Assembly (NCBI GenBank): GCA_949825065.1
Contig: OX463849.1
Location: 39,461,852 to 39,525,851, forward strand
DNA: 64,000 bases
From: Odontocerum albicorne
Taxonomy: Eukaryota > Arthropoda > Insecta > Trichoptera > Odontoceridae
Direction: 5' to 3'
Shown here: positions 24,843 to 35,721 of the stretch, in pieces
Layout: the number at the start of each line of letters is the position of its first letter
How positions within the stretch are numbered: position 1 is the first letter of the stretch
Position numbers and translations under genes: made by a program
Notes under the pieces: model-generated
Told to the model about the DNA's origin: nothing
The model's input: only the letters and a program-made list of their open reading frames with translations
The model's database searches: none

Positions 24843-26149
24843 ATCAATTAACAATTCCCGGGACTAACCAACAGATGGCGCCTCTAATAACAAATCCATA
24901 CCATTCTCAGTTAGTACCAACCTTTAGAAGTTACGTGTCAAACTTTCATGACATTCCGACATTGTGTCATTGAGTTACAGTGGTTTTAGTGACGCTACTT
25001 TTGCTATTTTCAAAACAATGGAAAAAACCAAATTTCGTGTGTTGATAAAACATTGCTTTTTAATTGGAAAAAATACAGTTCAAACTCAACGATGGCTTGA
25101 AAAGTGTTATCCGGGCTCTGCTCCGTCGAAAACAACCATTTGTCGGTGGTATGCTGATTTCAAACGCGGTCGTACAGACATAAATGATGCTGAACGCTCT
25201 GGTCGTCCAAATGAGGCTGTTACAACATAAAACATTAAAAAGACCCTCAAAATCGTAATGGAAAATCGCAAAGTAAAGTTGCGTGAGATAGCTGACATCC
25301 TGAAGATATCATTTGGTAGTGTTTACATTATTTTGCATGAATATTTGGTCATGAAAAAGCTTTTTTCGAAATGGGTGCTGTGTTTGCTCACAATGGAACA
25401 GAAACACCAAGGCATCGATGATTCAGAGGGCTGTTTGGCACTGTTTACACGAAATAAACAGGAGGTTTGCATCGGTATGTGACAATGGATGAAACTTGGA
25501 TCACAATGGATATATATTAATATACTCCGGAATCAAATCGGCAATCAGCTGAGTGGAGAGCAGCTGGTGAAAGTCGTCCGAAGCGACCAAAAACTCAATA
25601 GCAAGCCGGGAAGGTTATGGCCTCCGTATTTTGGGATGCGCATGGTATAATATTCATCGATCAAGGTGATCGATGAATATTAAAGAAAAGGGAAAAACCA
25701 TCAATAGCGAATATTACATAGCGTTATTAGAGGCAAAAATTGCAAACAAATGGCCCCATATGAAGAAGAAAAAAGTTCTCTTTCATCAGGACAATGCACC
25801 GTGTCACAAGTCGATGGTAATGATGGCCAAATTGGATGAGTTGAACTTCGAATTGCTTCCGCACCCACCGTATTCTCCAGATTTGGCCCCCAGCGACTAT
25901 TGGCTGTTCGCATACTTCAAAAAGATACTCCAGGGAAAGAGATTTGGCTCCAATGAAGAAGCGATTGCCGAAACTAACGCCTATTTTGAAACCAAAGATA
26001 AATTGTTCTACATGGCTGGCATAGAAAAGTTAGGAAAGCATTGGAATGAATGTATCGCTCTTGAAGGAGACTATGTTGATGAATAAAGAAGAATTTTTGC
26101 AAACAAATGTTGTTTTAGTAGTTAGTCCAGGGAATTATTGATCGATGTA
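24843..26149 (+). mobile_element. full-length mariner (family M1), inactive
   Basis: This element of about 1.3 kb is bounded by TIRs with the core CCCGGGACTAAC (left) and GTTAGTCCAGGGAATT (right). The transposase starts at ATG 25018 (MEKTKFRVLIKH) and reads through the first helix-turn-helix and the SGRP hinge to a stop at 25228. The second helix-turn-helix is at 25258-25370, the first Asp region (VTMDETWIT) near 25485, and ASVFWDAHGII near 25622. VLFHQDNAPCHK (second Asp) is near 25780, HPPYSPDLAPSDYWLF (third Asp) near 25865, and the end is at 26086. Asp spacing is the mariner D,D34D type. Several stops and frameshifts make it non-autonomous. Confidence 0.93.
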
Positions 26150-26818
26150 TCTTCTTTTTACTCCCATTTTTTCAATTTCTTGGGATAATTCAAATACACC
26201 ATTGCTTGGTTATAACGCGAGTTTGTGAGGAATTAATCTGAGTTGCTTTATTAAAACAGCTGCATTATAACCGACGGTTACAATTATTCTCCTACTCAGT
26301 GATTCTCTAATGAATTCTTTGAGAACAAGAAAGACCCACAGTATGTGGATATCCAAATATCTGGTTTTACAGATAGCGTTATATTCTGCGAGTGATATTT
26401 TGTTTGTAGATTAAAACTTACTATCGGAATAAAAATTTTATCTCAATTTTAACATTGTTTACTTTATTGATATAAAAAAATAACTAGGCCTTAGAATGAT
26501 CTAAAGCTATCAAATGGCACCAGAAAAATTATCAAATGCGTATATTTCAATAATTTTATCTTGGAGTTTCATTTAAATTTATTTGTTAACAAATAAATTT
26601 GAGATCTGTAAATATGTCATGTTTCATTAATTGGTTGAATGATTTTTGCTGAAAATTGGACACTAGTGTTCAGTCTTCTGCAAAAATCACTGAGCCATTG
26701 AGTGGCCTCAGTGTCAAATTTAACGGTTTTGTATTCTCGTTAATGAATAACATCTATAACATGCAACATTGACACTTTAGACCAGTAGCACTTTGAATTG
26801 GAAAATTGTATTTTTATA
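26150..26818. other. no gene recognised
   Basis: No exon or repeat is recognised. An upstream non-coding exon and promoter of gene B may lie here, but nothing marks them. Confidence 0.45.
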
Positions 26819-27006
26819 TTGGGAGTACAAATTAGTTCGGTCCGTTTCCAAAAGATGGCTCTGGCTGTTATGAATGGTTCATAGTGACAGCTGATTTTGG
26901 CGGTTTCAGAGAGTTTATATCGCTTTGAGTTTCATGCAAAAACTTTGTTTTGTACAGTGTTGAAAATGTCGAATTTTGTGTTAACCGAACTAATTTGTAC
27001 ACCCAA
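26819..27006 (+). mobile_element. 188-bp mariner deletion derivative
   Basis: The left TIR starts TTGGGAGTACAAATTAGTTC after a TA. The next 150 bases match the 5' untranslated part of the full-length mariner at 32500-33800, up to its start codon and MSNFVLT. The sequence then jumps straight to the last 20 or so bases of the element, ending CACCCAA followed by TA. The whole transposase is deleted. It is a MITE-like product of the same family as the element in gene B intron 4. Confidence 0.9.
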
Positions 27007-27319
27007 TAGTATCCACGTTATTTAAGAGAATTTTGTGTTAACCGAACTAATTTGTACACCCAATAGTATCCACGTTATTTAAGAGAATTTTGTGTTAACC
27101 GAACTAATTTGTACACCCAATAGTATCCACGTTATTTAAGAGAATTTTGTGTTAACCGAACTAATTTGTACACCCAATAGTATCCACGTTATTTAAGAGA
27201 ATTTTGTGTTAACCGAACTAATTTGTACACCCAATAGTATCCACGTTATTTAAGAGAATTTTGTGTTAACCGAACTAATTTGTACACCCAATAGTATCCA
27301 CGTTATTTAAGAGAATTTT
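26971..27319 (+). repeat. tandem array, 57-bp unit, 6 copies
   Basis: Six units at a 57-bp step (26971, 27028, 27085, 27142, 27199, 27256) appear identical. They end with a partial GAATTTT at 27313. Each unit comprises 14-16 bases from inside the mariner derivative, its right TIR (ending CACCCAA), the TA target and about 21 bases of flanking DNA. The array ends about 16 bases before the splice acceptor of the first coding exon of gene B. Confidence 0.95.
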
Positions 27320-27349
27320 CGGATTATTATTTCAGATAGCGTAAAAAAC

Positions 27350-27464
27350 ATGTTATTCGGTGGGAAATGTTACAGCAAGGCCCGATTGGTTGGCAAAACA
27401 GCAGTTATCACAGGATGCAATACTGGTATTGGGAAAGAAACTGTTTTGGACTTCTACAAGAGAG
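27350..27464 (+). CDS. gene B coding exon 1
   Basis: Start codon in MLFGGKCYSKARL, one codon longer than gene A. It carries TGCNTGIG and ends AGAG|GTAAGT in phase 1. Confidence 0.88.
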
Positions 27465-30400
27465 GTAAGTTTTTTTCATATTATAGTCTAATCTTTATGG
27501 GCCGTGTTTGGTCTTCTTGACTTTAGCTATTGGAACAGTACAACTGTCTGGTTGGGATATTTGCAATTTTTGCATAACCATGACTAACGCTCACTACCGA
27601 TACCTTATCAATCCTCAATTATGTTAGTCAATTAGTCTGGTTTTCACTTAGGGCCATAAAAGCATCTTTTTGGTTGGTTGGAAGAGATTGCCACATGGCA
27701 ATAAGCTCGCCAGGTTAAATAAAAAAAAAATTTAAAAAATTATGTCCATCAATATTCATTTTAAAAAGTGGTAGTATTCTCCTTTCAATAAAAGACATGG
27801 ATAGGCAATATTTTGGTATTTAAATTCCACCATTTTACTCCAGTTGGTGTAGTTTTTCGGTTTTTAAGATATAAGGATACCGTCAAATTAAGATAATTCT
27901 GCAATTATTCCAAAATCTTGATTGATTTCAGCTTATTTAGCATTCGGGTCTTCATGCTCCATATATCAACATATATAATATTTAACAATGTGTTGCCATA
28001 GTCTTCATGGTCCATATATCAACATATCATATATAATAATTTACCATGTGTTGCCATAGTTTAAGATTCCGTAGGTTGCTGCAGTTTATTGTGTAATTAG
28101 TGTGTAAAATTATTATAAAATAAATACATTTTATCTTTAATAATTTATTGGGTAAAATGGACATCTAAGTAACCTTTATTGCTGTAAAAGATCAATATTT
28201 TTCGATTTCTTATTTCACTAATTACATTAATCTACACTACTCTTATTTGTAGAGTGGTAGAAATGCGTTGTTTGCGAAGAATATCTGGTATTCTAATGTA
28301 TAACAAAGTAAGCATGGACGCATTAGGAATAACTGTTTGTTAGAATTAGGCGATATAAATATAATTTAGCAGGGAATCATGTGATTGTTTTGTCATATCG
28401 AGGGAATGAATTCAAAAGACTTACAAAACAAATATATATGTCTGTTCAACCTGGCAGGGTTAATCTCCCAACCAACCAGAAATATATTAAATGGACTTGA
28501 GTGAAAACCAGAGTAGAATCCTTTCAAAAAAATTTTGCTCCCCAATAGGAATTAAACCCACAATTTCTTGTTTCGAATACAGGTATCTTACCAACTAGAC
28601 CACGGAGTTCATCTAAGGTAAGAAGCATGAGAAACAGAAGAGCATGTATGAGAATGGGATGAAAAAGAGCATTCTGAGATATTTTGTACACTTCACACAA
28701 TCTCTTTCAACCAACCAGAATTTCAACCAACACAATCTGTATCGGACGTATGCATCACCCAAAACATATGATGTATTTTTTTTCTTGTTATTTGATATTT
28801 TGAAGATGTTTTGCTTGATGTACGTGCTGTGTCACGACCGTAATGAAATGTTCCTTATGCGCGGCCTTCATGTGAGCTAGTACCAAAAGTCAGCCGGCCC
28901 ATGCATGCGAAAACGTGCGAGAATTGTGATATCTCGCAAGTCATGACGGCATGCACGGGCGAAAACAGGCGATTACGATGAGCGATTGGCGTGCCGAAAT
29001 CTCCGATTATTGAGCGGCAGCCATCCACCTATTCGACAGTCTTTGTATGGTGCAGTATACAATCTCTTCCAACCAACCAGATGTTAAAAAGATCTTAAAT
29101 GAAAATCAGACTGGAATCATTTTTAAAAAGTCTGGTTTCCAACACCAATCAAACTCGCAATGGAAGACAGGTTCTTACCAACTAAACCAAGGAAAGCATG
29201 AGAGACAGAAGAGCATGTATGAGTGTAGATGAGGCAAAGACTCTTTATCTGAATAGAAAGATGTGGAGATCTGTTTTTTCCGCCTACCCCAAAAGGGTTA
29301 TGATGTTATTGAATGTATGTGCTCGTATGAATGTAAAACACTTCTCCTAAATTACAAAGAAAATTAATTTTGATTCAAACTGTAATATATATATAGTACA
29401 TGCTTAAATGCATATTTTGAAAATGTGTGTTGTCTTTTCTTTTTAAAGGTGCCCATGTTGTTATGGCTTGCCGAGATACAAAAAAAGCAGAGGCTGCAAT
29501 GGAAGATGTACAAAATAGTTGCAAAGGATTGGAGGGATTAGGAACGATTGTCATCACCAAATTAGACCTTAACTCCTTGGTTTCTGTAAGGGAGTGTGCC
29601 CAATATATTCTGAAGACTGAACCCAAGATTAATCTTTTGATAAATAATGCTGGTGTTATGACGTGTCCTGCGGGAAAAACTGAGGATGGATTTGAAACAC
29701 AGTTTGGAACCAATCATTTGGCACATTTTCTTTTTACTCTACTTCTTTTGCCAAAAATTATTAATTCTAAACCTGCTAGGATTGTTAATGTATCATCAAA
29801 AGCCCACTACCGTAAGTTTTTTATTAAGTGTAAATTTTCCATTTTGTATATCAGGTCTGTAAATATGAAACCAGATTTTTTTTATAGAAAATACACATTT
29901 ATTGTATGAAAATGGTAAAAAATATTTTATTCAAAGTATTGCCCATCGCTAGCTACACATTTTTCCCATCTCTCTGGCAATTTGTGGATGCCGTGCCAAA
30001 AAAACTGATGCTCTTCTGAGGCAAACCAATCATCGAGCCATTTTCGTAAGAAGTGAAGCGCTGCTCAGCAAGTGCGTGTCCCATCGATGCAAATAAGTAG
30101 TAATCGGATGGAGCCAAGTCTGGTGAGTAAGCCAGTATTTGCCAACTCAACGCCTCAATCGTTTCCTTGACCGGTTTTGCTGTGTGCGATGGTGCATTAT
30201 GCATCGTAGTTTTCAGGCACAAAAACAGACATGTTCAACGCTATGAAAACATATGTAGTCGTATTAAACTTGTATTGTTGTGAGTTAAAAGTCTTTGACA
30301 AATGTAAACACAAGAAAAAGGCGCCAATGACGCGGTTTGAAAGTCACTACATTGACAACTAGAGCCATCTATGAGCAAATTCTGGTTTCATATTTACAGA

Positions 30401-33400
30401 CCTGATAGTATACCTGTGGGTGCTTATTCATTAAAAGTGAGGGATCAATTTGATTTGGCGACATAACTTAGTGGTTAGCATCCTTGATTAGCACCCAGGT
30501 CCTGGACTGGTTTTACTTTTAGATCTTTTTTACTTTAAACAATGTTGTGCTGGTACTGAGTAGCTGACTAACATAAATTCCTGGAATGCTCTTAGCACAG
30601 GTGTGTATAATTGTGTAATTGCATAATTGTTATGCGCAAGTGCATAATTTTATAGCGATTTTTTTTGTTTCATTTATATATCTACATATAAAAAAAATAT
30701 GGACTTATAAAGTGCTATTTCTTTACACATGTCATTTCAGGAGTCCTCTAATAGTTTATGTTTAGCAGGCACTAAGCATTGTTACAGCAATTGAATTATT
30801 TGAAATAATAAACATTTAACAAAAACCAGTGCGTAAGTGAAGGTCTTTAATATTGTCATGTTGGCACTTTAAGATGAACTGGAAGTAAACCTAAAGTTTG
30901 ATTAACAAAAACATTGTTGTCTCCCAGTAAATATATTTTGAACAGACCATAGGAATTCATAAATCAGAAAGAGTTGGAATATTCGTGTTGGCATGAATAT
31001 TCCAACTTTTTCGTGTTGGCATGAATATTTCAACTCTTTCGTTTCTTAATCGGTATAAACTAAATGTACATTTTTGTAATGTGGGTATGTTATGAAAAAT
31101 GACTTTTTCTGTATCTAAAATGACTAATTTCTATAAAAAAAATTAGGTGGTACAATGGATTTTGACGACATTAATTATGAAAAAAAGCAATACAGCGCAA
31201 TGGGAGCTTACCATCAAAGTAAATTGGCTAATGTCTTGTTTACCAAGGAATTAGCAAGGAAACTACAGGTAAGTTTTATCTTTTTGTTTTGTCTGTTGCT
31301 AAGTTGCTGCCTAACTTAAACTATAGAAGTCATAAATAAAAATAAAAGGTATGAATATTGCATCATGTTTAATGGGGGTCATATGTATAATGAAAGTTGC
31401 AATGTCTTTGAAACACCAGTCATTATTTAAGTCAACTCAATAAGGCATCAATTTAAACTAGTGGGAAACAACCATGAAAATCTTCAAAAATATGTAAAAC
31501 TAGCAATGTTGAATCGCTCATTTCAAAAACATCAGTGTCCGTCATGATAAACCAAATAAATCCAAAATTTTGAAATTCAATTAAATCACCCTTTTTGTTA
31601 CATTAAGAATATAAGAATATAATGCTCTCATCTTAGACCAAGACTACGAATGTATCCATCATAACATCGTGGCTGGTATAAAATGGGCGTTCGGTTTGTC
31701 GACTCCATAGTAAAGAATAAAATAGTACAGCTCTTAGCCAGCTATCTGGCAGTGTCCTCAAAACGTGAAGAGAAAATATTGTTTCATCATAATTTTGAAT
31801 GCTTTCAGGAAAAAAATATCAAAGGTGTGAATGTGTATTCCCTCCATCCCGGAGTAGTTACCACAGAGCTCGCAAGACACATGGACAATGTTTATTTCTC
31901 TGGATTTACCTGGATTTTGGGATGGTTCTCATTCTTCATGAAGTCCCCTGAACTTGGTGCTCAAACAACAGTTTACTGTGCTGTCGATGAGAAATGTGCT
32001 AATGAAACAGGACTCTATTACAGGTACATAACATGCCATTGATATGAAGTTGAAAGTTATTTTATTGGGTAACAGGTATCCCTCGCTTTATGTGGTTAAT
32101 TGGTTTTAGAAAAATGTGTCGCTTGAAAAACACATAAATTGAATTGATTTTAATTTAGGTGAGATATGGATTGCTTCCAAATAAAACAAAAGTAATCTAA
32201 AGATGATAGAAAAAAACAATCATTTTTATTTTCGATTAGAAGGCCTACATGGCTTAATCCTTTCAATTTGGATAATGAATCAACTGAGTCTGGTGGATCT
32301 GGCTCATCTTTCTCCTGCTGTCTTGAAGGGTCTGGATCGGTAGGTAGACAATTTTCAGTTTTTTTTTTAAATTGTCAGTGAGACTTTACTGCGACTTAGT
32401 AATGTATGCTACATGTGAATCATCTACACTGCTCATGCAACTTTATTGCTAACAAGAGGATTATGAAATTCAAATCGGCTTTTTAAAATTATTTTTCTAT
32501 TAGGGGTAAAAATTAGTTCGGTCCGTTTACAAAAGATGGGTCTGGCTGTTATGAATGGTTCATAGTGACAGCCGATTTTGGCGGTTTCAGAGAGGTTAGA
32601 TATCTGCCAATAATATTCAGTTTATATCGTTTTGAGTTTCATGCAAAAACCTTGTTTTGTACAGTGTTGAAAATGTCGAATTTTGTGTTAACCAAGCAGC
32701 ATTTGCGGGAGGTTTTAATTTTCTGCTTTAATTGAAAGAAAAGTGCAGCTGAAGCCCATCGAATGCTTGTCGAAGTTTATGGTGATACTGCTCCAACTGA
32801 TAAATCATGTAGGGAATGGTTTCGACGTTTCAAGGATGGAGATTTCAGCGTCGAAGACAAGCCTCGCTCTGGACAGCCAAAAAAATTCGAGGACAAAGAA
32901 TTAGAGGCATTACTCGAAGAAGATCAGAGTCAAACGTAAGAGTCGCTTGCAGAATCATTGGGAGTGACTCAACAAGCCGTTTTCGTACGATTGAGAGCCA
33001 TGGGAATGATTCAAAAACAAGGAAATTGGGTGCCTTATGAACTGAAACCGAGAGACGTTGAAAGGTGATTTTTCACTTTGCGAGCAGCTGATTCAAAGGC
33101 AACAAAGAAAAGGTTTTTTGCATCGGATTGTAACTGGAGATGAGAAGTGGATATTCTACGACAACCCCAAGAAGAAAAAATACTACGCTAAGCCCGGTCA
33201 ATCGTTGCCATCGACCCCAACATCAACACCAAAACCGAACATACATGGTTCGAAGATCATGCTCTGTATCTGGTGGGACCAAAGGGGAATTGTTTACTAT
33301 GAGGTGCTGAAACCTGGCGATTCCATTACGGGCGATCGGTATCGGCTACAATTAATTCGTTTGAGCCGTGCATTGCGAGAAAAACGGCCGGAATACGAGC

Positions 33401-35324
33401 AAAGACATGATAAAGTTATTCTTCTTCATGACAACGCTCGGCCTGATGTCGCAAAAGTCGTAAAAAAATATTTGGAAACGCTCAAATGGGATGTTTAACC
33501 GCACCCGCCGTATTCCCCGGACATTGCTCCTTCTGATTACTGGTTGTTCCGAAGGATGCAGCACGATTTGGCAGGTCACCGGTTCACTTATTTCGTAGAA
33601 ACTGAAAATTGGCTCCAAACTTGGATCGCCTCAAAAGACGAGTCATTTTTTAGAGATGGAATTCGAAAATTGCCTGAGAGATGGGAAAAAGTAGTAGCCA
33701 GCGATGGACAATACTTTAATTGATCTGTTCATTCATTTTGTTTAGAAATAAATGCATTTTTGAACACAAAAAAACGGATCTAACTAATTTGTACACCCAA
33801 TATATTTTGCATAAAGCAAGAATAGCAAACCTTTTTTAGAAAATTTCGGTACAAACGGGAGTCGAACCCGCAACCCTCGAGCTAGAAGACAGGCATCTTA
33901 CCAACTAGGCTACAGAGGTAAAAAATTCAAGATATTTTTTTCATGAATCGTCATATATGCATAATATAGTGAAAATCTTTGGTTTCAAAGTGAATAAAGA
34001 AAATACTAGAGAGAGAATATTTAACTGTATTGAGGTACACATTTCAAAATGTTCATTGTCGCTCACAATTCCTACATGAAAAATGCCACCTGTTTTATGG
34101 AACGCTTTTTTAAATCAAGTAAGTACAGTGAAATCTATAATTTTTTAAGGAACTAGTAGAACTAAATGATAAATGTGGGAAAACAGATGCGGAATATATG
34201 AAAAATAAATATATCTATCCTCTTCAATGCTTATTTTATCACAGGTCTTATCAACGTCCTATATGCTGATTTTTTACTGTTTTCATTATTGTAAAATTAA
34301 ATATTGCTATGCGGATATTTTTTATCATTATAAGGAGATTCACAGTCAGTCTGATTCGGAAAACATGAAGTAACCAGGCTGTGGACTTACCTAGATGGAA
34401 GCATTTTATTTGATGTTTTAATATTGCCCAAAGGCAATATGCTTATTTGGCTCCCATTACATACAATGGCGTGCCGACTTCAATAAAAGTAAAGGTAGGA
34501 AAACCATTTAGACAGTCGATCGGAGCGTGGTTGTTATTGCGACAGGATTTTGAGTACTTGGGCTTTCAGGATGAATGACGAGTAGAAAGGATTTATGTGA
34601 GCTCGTGAGTGTGGGTCTCTTCTTGTTGTTTTAATTTTGGATGTTTTTGTATTTGTGTTTCTGTGTGTTTTTCTTTTTTTCTTCTTTTTTTTTTTTGTTT
34701 TGAATTTGTTTTGATTTTTATTCTTATGATTGTGTGCGGTATATTGTGGGATGAATATTTTTGGTCTTTCTGGAGTGATAATGTGTGAGGAGTTGAGTTT
34801 CGCAAGATGTTTCCAGTTGTAGTTGAGTGTCACTGTTTGTCAGGTTGATGAGAGCGTGCAACGGGGTTTTTTTGTGTTATCAAAAATCGGAAAGAAGTAT
34901 CGATTTATTTTTTCATGCTAAATATCCTCAGTGAGATACAGGCAAAAGCCTAGTTTACTGGGGATACGACAAATGAAAGGCAACAAACCCAGATCCATTA
35001 AAATTATATGTCCAAATCAAATTATCTGTTGTTTTTTCTCAAATTGTGTATATTTCTTGTCATGTGTAATAATAATAATAAATAAATAAATATATTTTTT
35101 TAGGTAAAGGCAATTCACCCTGATAAGAGTGCTTTGTGATCTTTAAATTTTGTAAATTAATAAAAATAACATTACATGTATTTGAATTTTTTTTTTTTAG
35201 TGACTGTGCTGCAATAACTCCAAGTGCAGATGCTCTGGATCCTAACAATGCTCAAAAGCTATGGGACATATCATGTAAAATGGTTGGCTTAAACAATTAT
35301 GATCCATTCACAACTTCACAATGA
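27350..35324 (+). CDS. short-chain dehydrogenase, retinol dehydrogenase 11-14-like (gene B), 5 coding exons
   Basis: This is the tandem paralogue of gene A. Coding exons are 27350-27464, 29449-29811, 31147-31268, 31809-32023 and 35201-35324, again summing to 939 nt (312 residues). Motifs are TGCNTGIG (residues 21-28), ACRD, NNAGVM, TNHLAHF with the catalytic Asn, VNVSS, AYHQSK (catalytic Tyr and Lys) and HPGVVTTEL. Every residue of the Asn-Ser-Tyr-Lys tetrad is kept and no frame is broken, so it looks functional. Exons 2-4 match gene A in length exactly. The chief difference is in the substrate-side segment of exon 4 (FSGFTWILGWFSFFMKSPEL), so substrate range may differ. The acceptor 14 bases before the ATG implies an upstream leader exon. 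The specific substrate cannot be read from sequence. Confidence 0.9.
27640..27715 (+). repeat. SINE body fragment, plus orientation
   Basis: TCTGGTTTTCACTTAGGGCC and TTTTTGGTTGGTTGGAAGAG are the family body without a clear tRNA head. It lies in gene B intron 1. Confidence 0.6.
27951..28065. repeat. direct duplication of about 55 bp
   Basis: GTCTTCATG(C/G)TCCATATATC followed by TGTGTTGCCATAGT occurs twice in tandem with small differences. Confidence 0.7.
28446..28612 (-). repeat. tRNA-derived SINE copy, full
   Basis: On the minus strand the A-box-like GGTCTAGTTGGTAAGATACC, a B-box-like region near 28560 and the body with CTGGTTGGTTGG are in the order seen in other copies. It lies in gene B intron 1. 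Confidence 0.75.
28880..29035. other. GC- and CpG-rich patch of unknown nature
   Basis: This 150-base stretch is much richer in G, C and CpG than its surroundings. It has recurring GCATGC and GCGAAAAC motifs. It matches no element I recognise and has no convincing reading frame. Confidence 0.4.
29060..29195 (-). repeat. tRNA-derived SINE copy
   Basis: AATCTCTTCCAACCAACCAG marks the body and TTCTTACCAACTAAACCAAG the A-box side, in the usual order on the minus strand. A LINE-like 3' tail in plus orientation follows at 29196-29320 (GTGGAGATCTGTTTTTTCCG). Confidence 0.7.
29449..29811 (+). CDS. gene B coding exon 2
   Basis: This 363-nt exon holds ACRD, LDLNS, NNAGVM, the catalytic Asn in TNHLAHF and Ser in VNVSS. 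It ends in phase 1 at CGTAAGT. Confidence 0.92.
29851..30405 (-). mobile_element. 555-bp internally deleted mariner (family M3)
   Basis: The element has perfect 25-bp terminal inverted repeats starting TCAGGTCTGTAAATATGAAA, flanked by TA on both sides. The minus strand retains the transposase 3' part. It begins after the second-Asp region (NAPSHTAKPVKETIE) and includes YSPDLAPSDYYLF (third Asp) and a C-terminal LPERW-like end that is frameshifted. The 5' two-thirds are deleted. It begins 39 bases after the donor of gene B exon 2. The TIR differs from families M1 and M2. Confidence 0.9.
30458..30545 (+). repeat. tRNA-like sequence, possible SINE head
   Basis: CTTAGTGGTTAGCATCCTTG is A-box-like, and CTGGACTGGTTTTACTTTTA continues as in SINE bodies here. 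The B-box is poor. Confidence 0.35.
30963..31050. repeat. nested inverted and direct repeat
   Basis: The motif TTCGTGTTGGCATGAATATT occurs twice directly. The first copy is flanked by GAGTTGGAATATT and its complement AATATTCCAAC, giving a short foldback in gene B intron 2. Confidence 0.7.
31147..31268 (+). CDS. gene B coding exon 3
   Basis: This 122-nt exon encodes MDFDDINYEKK and the catalytic AYHQSKLANVLF helix. It ends at CAG|GTAAGT in phase 0. Confidence 0.92.
31809..32023 (+). CDS. gene B coding exon 4
   Basis: This 215-nt exon encodes VYSLHPGVVTTELARH through ETGLYYR and ends in phase 2. An open frame continues upstream to 31683, but the TTTCAG acceptor at 31803-31808 and the match to gene A set the exon start. 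Confidence 0.92.
32500..33800 (+). mobile_element. full-length mariner (family M2-related), inactive
   Basis: This 1301-bp element lies between TA dinucleotides. Its left TIR contains AATTAGTTCGGTCCGTTT and its right TIR ends ACTAATTTGTACACCCAA. The transposase starts at ATG 32673 (MSNFVLTKQHLREVL). It has a stop after CFN, another after QSQT near 32937 and a frameshift near 33055. A long intact segment from 33058 follows, with VTGDEKWIFYDNPKKKK (first Asp) and VILLHDNARPD (second Asp). A stop lies at 33496, then PYSPDIAPSDYWLF (third Asp), ending at 33723. It is in gene B intron 4 in gene orientation. It is the parent type of the 188-bp derivative at 26819. Confidence 0.93.
33833..33921 (-). 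repeat. tRNA-derived SINE head, best conserved copy
   Basis: On the minus strand, AGCCTAGTTGGTAAGATGCC (A-box) and GGGTTGCGGGTTCGACTCCC (B-box) are spaced as in a tRNA, ending in GTACCG-like sequence. The stem pairing is imperfect and there is no Pol III terminator at tRNA length, so I call a SINE rather than a tRNA gene. Confidence 0.75.
33922..35200 (+). other. 3' part of gene B intron 4
   Basis: No exon is recognised before exon 5. A T-rich low-complexity tract lies at 34630-34720. On the minus strand it yields a Lys-rich frame (34534-34833) that I do not regard as coding. An AATA/AAATA microsatellite lies near 35067-35095. Confidence 0.5.
35201..35324 (+). CDS. gene B terminal exon 5
   Basis: It follows a long T tract and TTTAG, encodes KLWDISCKMVGLNNYDPF and ends TGA at 35322-35324. 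Confidence 0.9.
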
Positions 35325-35721
35325 AGTTCAAGTTGTTAAAATATTATTGAATATTTTTAGTTAATAAGGTGAATGAACAAAAAATTATTACGATGAAAAA
35401 TTAAAAAGTCTATTTTGATTTATAAATTATGAACTAATCATAGAATGTATTCCCTTGTAAATTTCTTCCCTTTGTTAAAAATGCATTGTTTCAGCACTGA
35501 ACAAATTATAAAATATGCAAAAATATTCATTATCGGTTTTATGTATTTGTTTGAAAGGGGAACTAAATTTTACATAATATAAGAATGAAATTATACATTT
35601 ATAAAGCAAACATTTTATATTTCACATTTAAAAATAACGTGCTTTACATAGCTTTAAAACTTTTTCGGTTCAAATATAAATTTTTTATATTATTTAATTT
35701 ATTATTTTTTATGTATATTAT
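35325..35721. other. 3' flank of gene B
   Basis: No canonical AATAAA is obvious close to the stop. An ATTAAA variant occurs at 35400-35405. Otherwise this is AT-rich DNA. Confidence 0.4.

Noticed and set aside
26971..27319. Regularly repeated units resembling a CRISPR array.
   Set aside because: The units are contiguous and identical with no variable spacers, and the genome is eukaryotic.
31683..31808. Upstream extension of gene B exon 4 as coding sequence.
   Set aside because: The TTTCAG acceptor at 31803-31808, exact length match to gene A exon 4 and frame continuity from exon 3 all place the exon start at 31809.
33833..33921. Possible functional tRNA gene.
   Set aside because: A- and B-box motifs are present, but the cloverleaf is imperfect. 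The same sequence recurs many times in a SINE context.
34534..34833. Lys-rich 99-codon minus-strand frame.
   Set aside because: It arises from a T-rich low-complexity tract in gene B intron 4.
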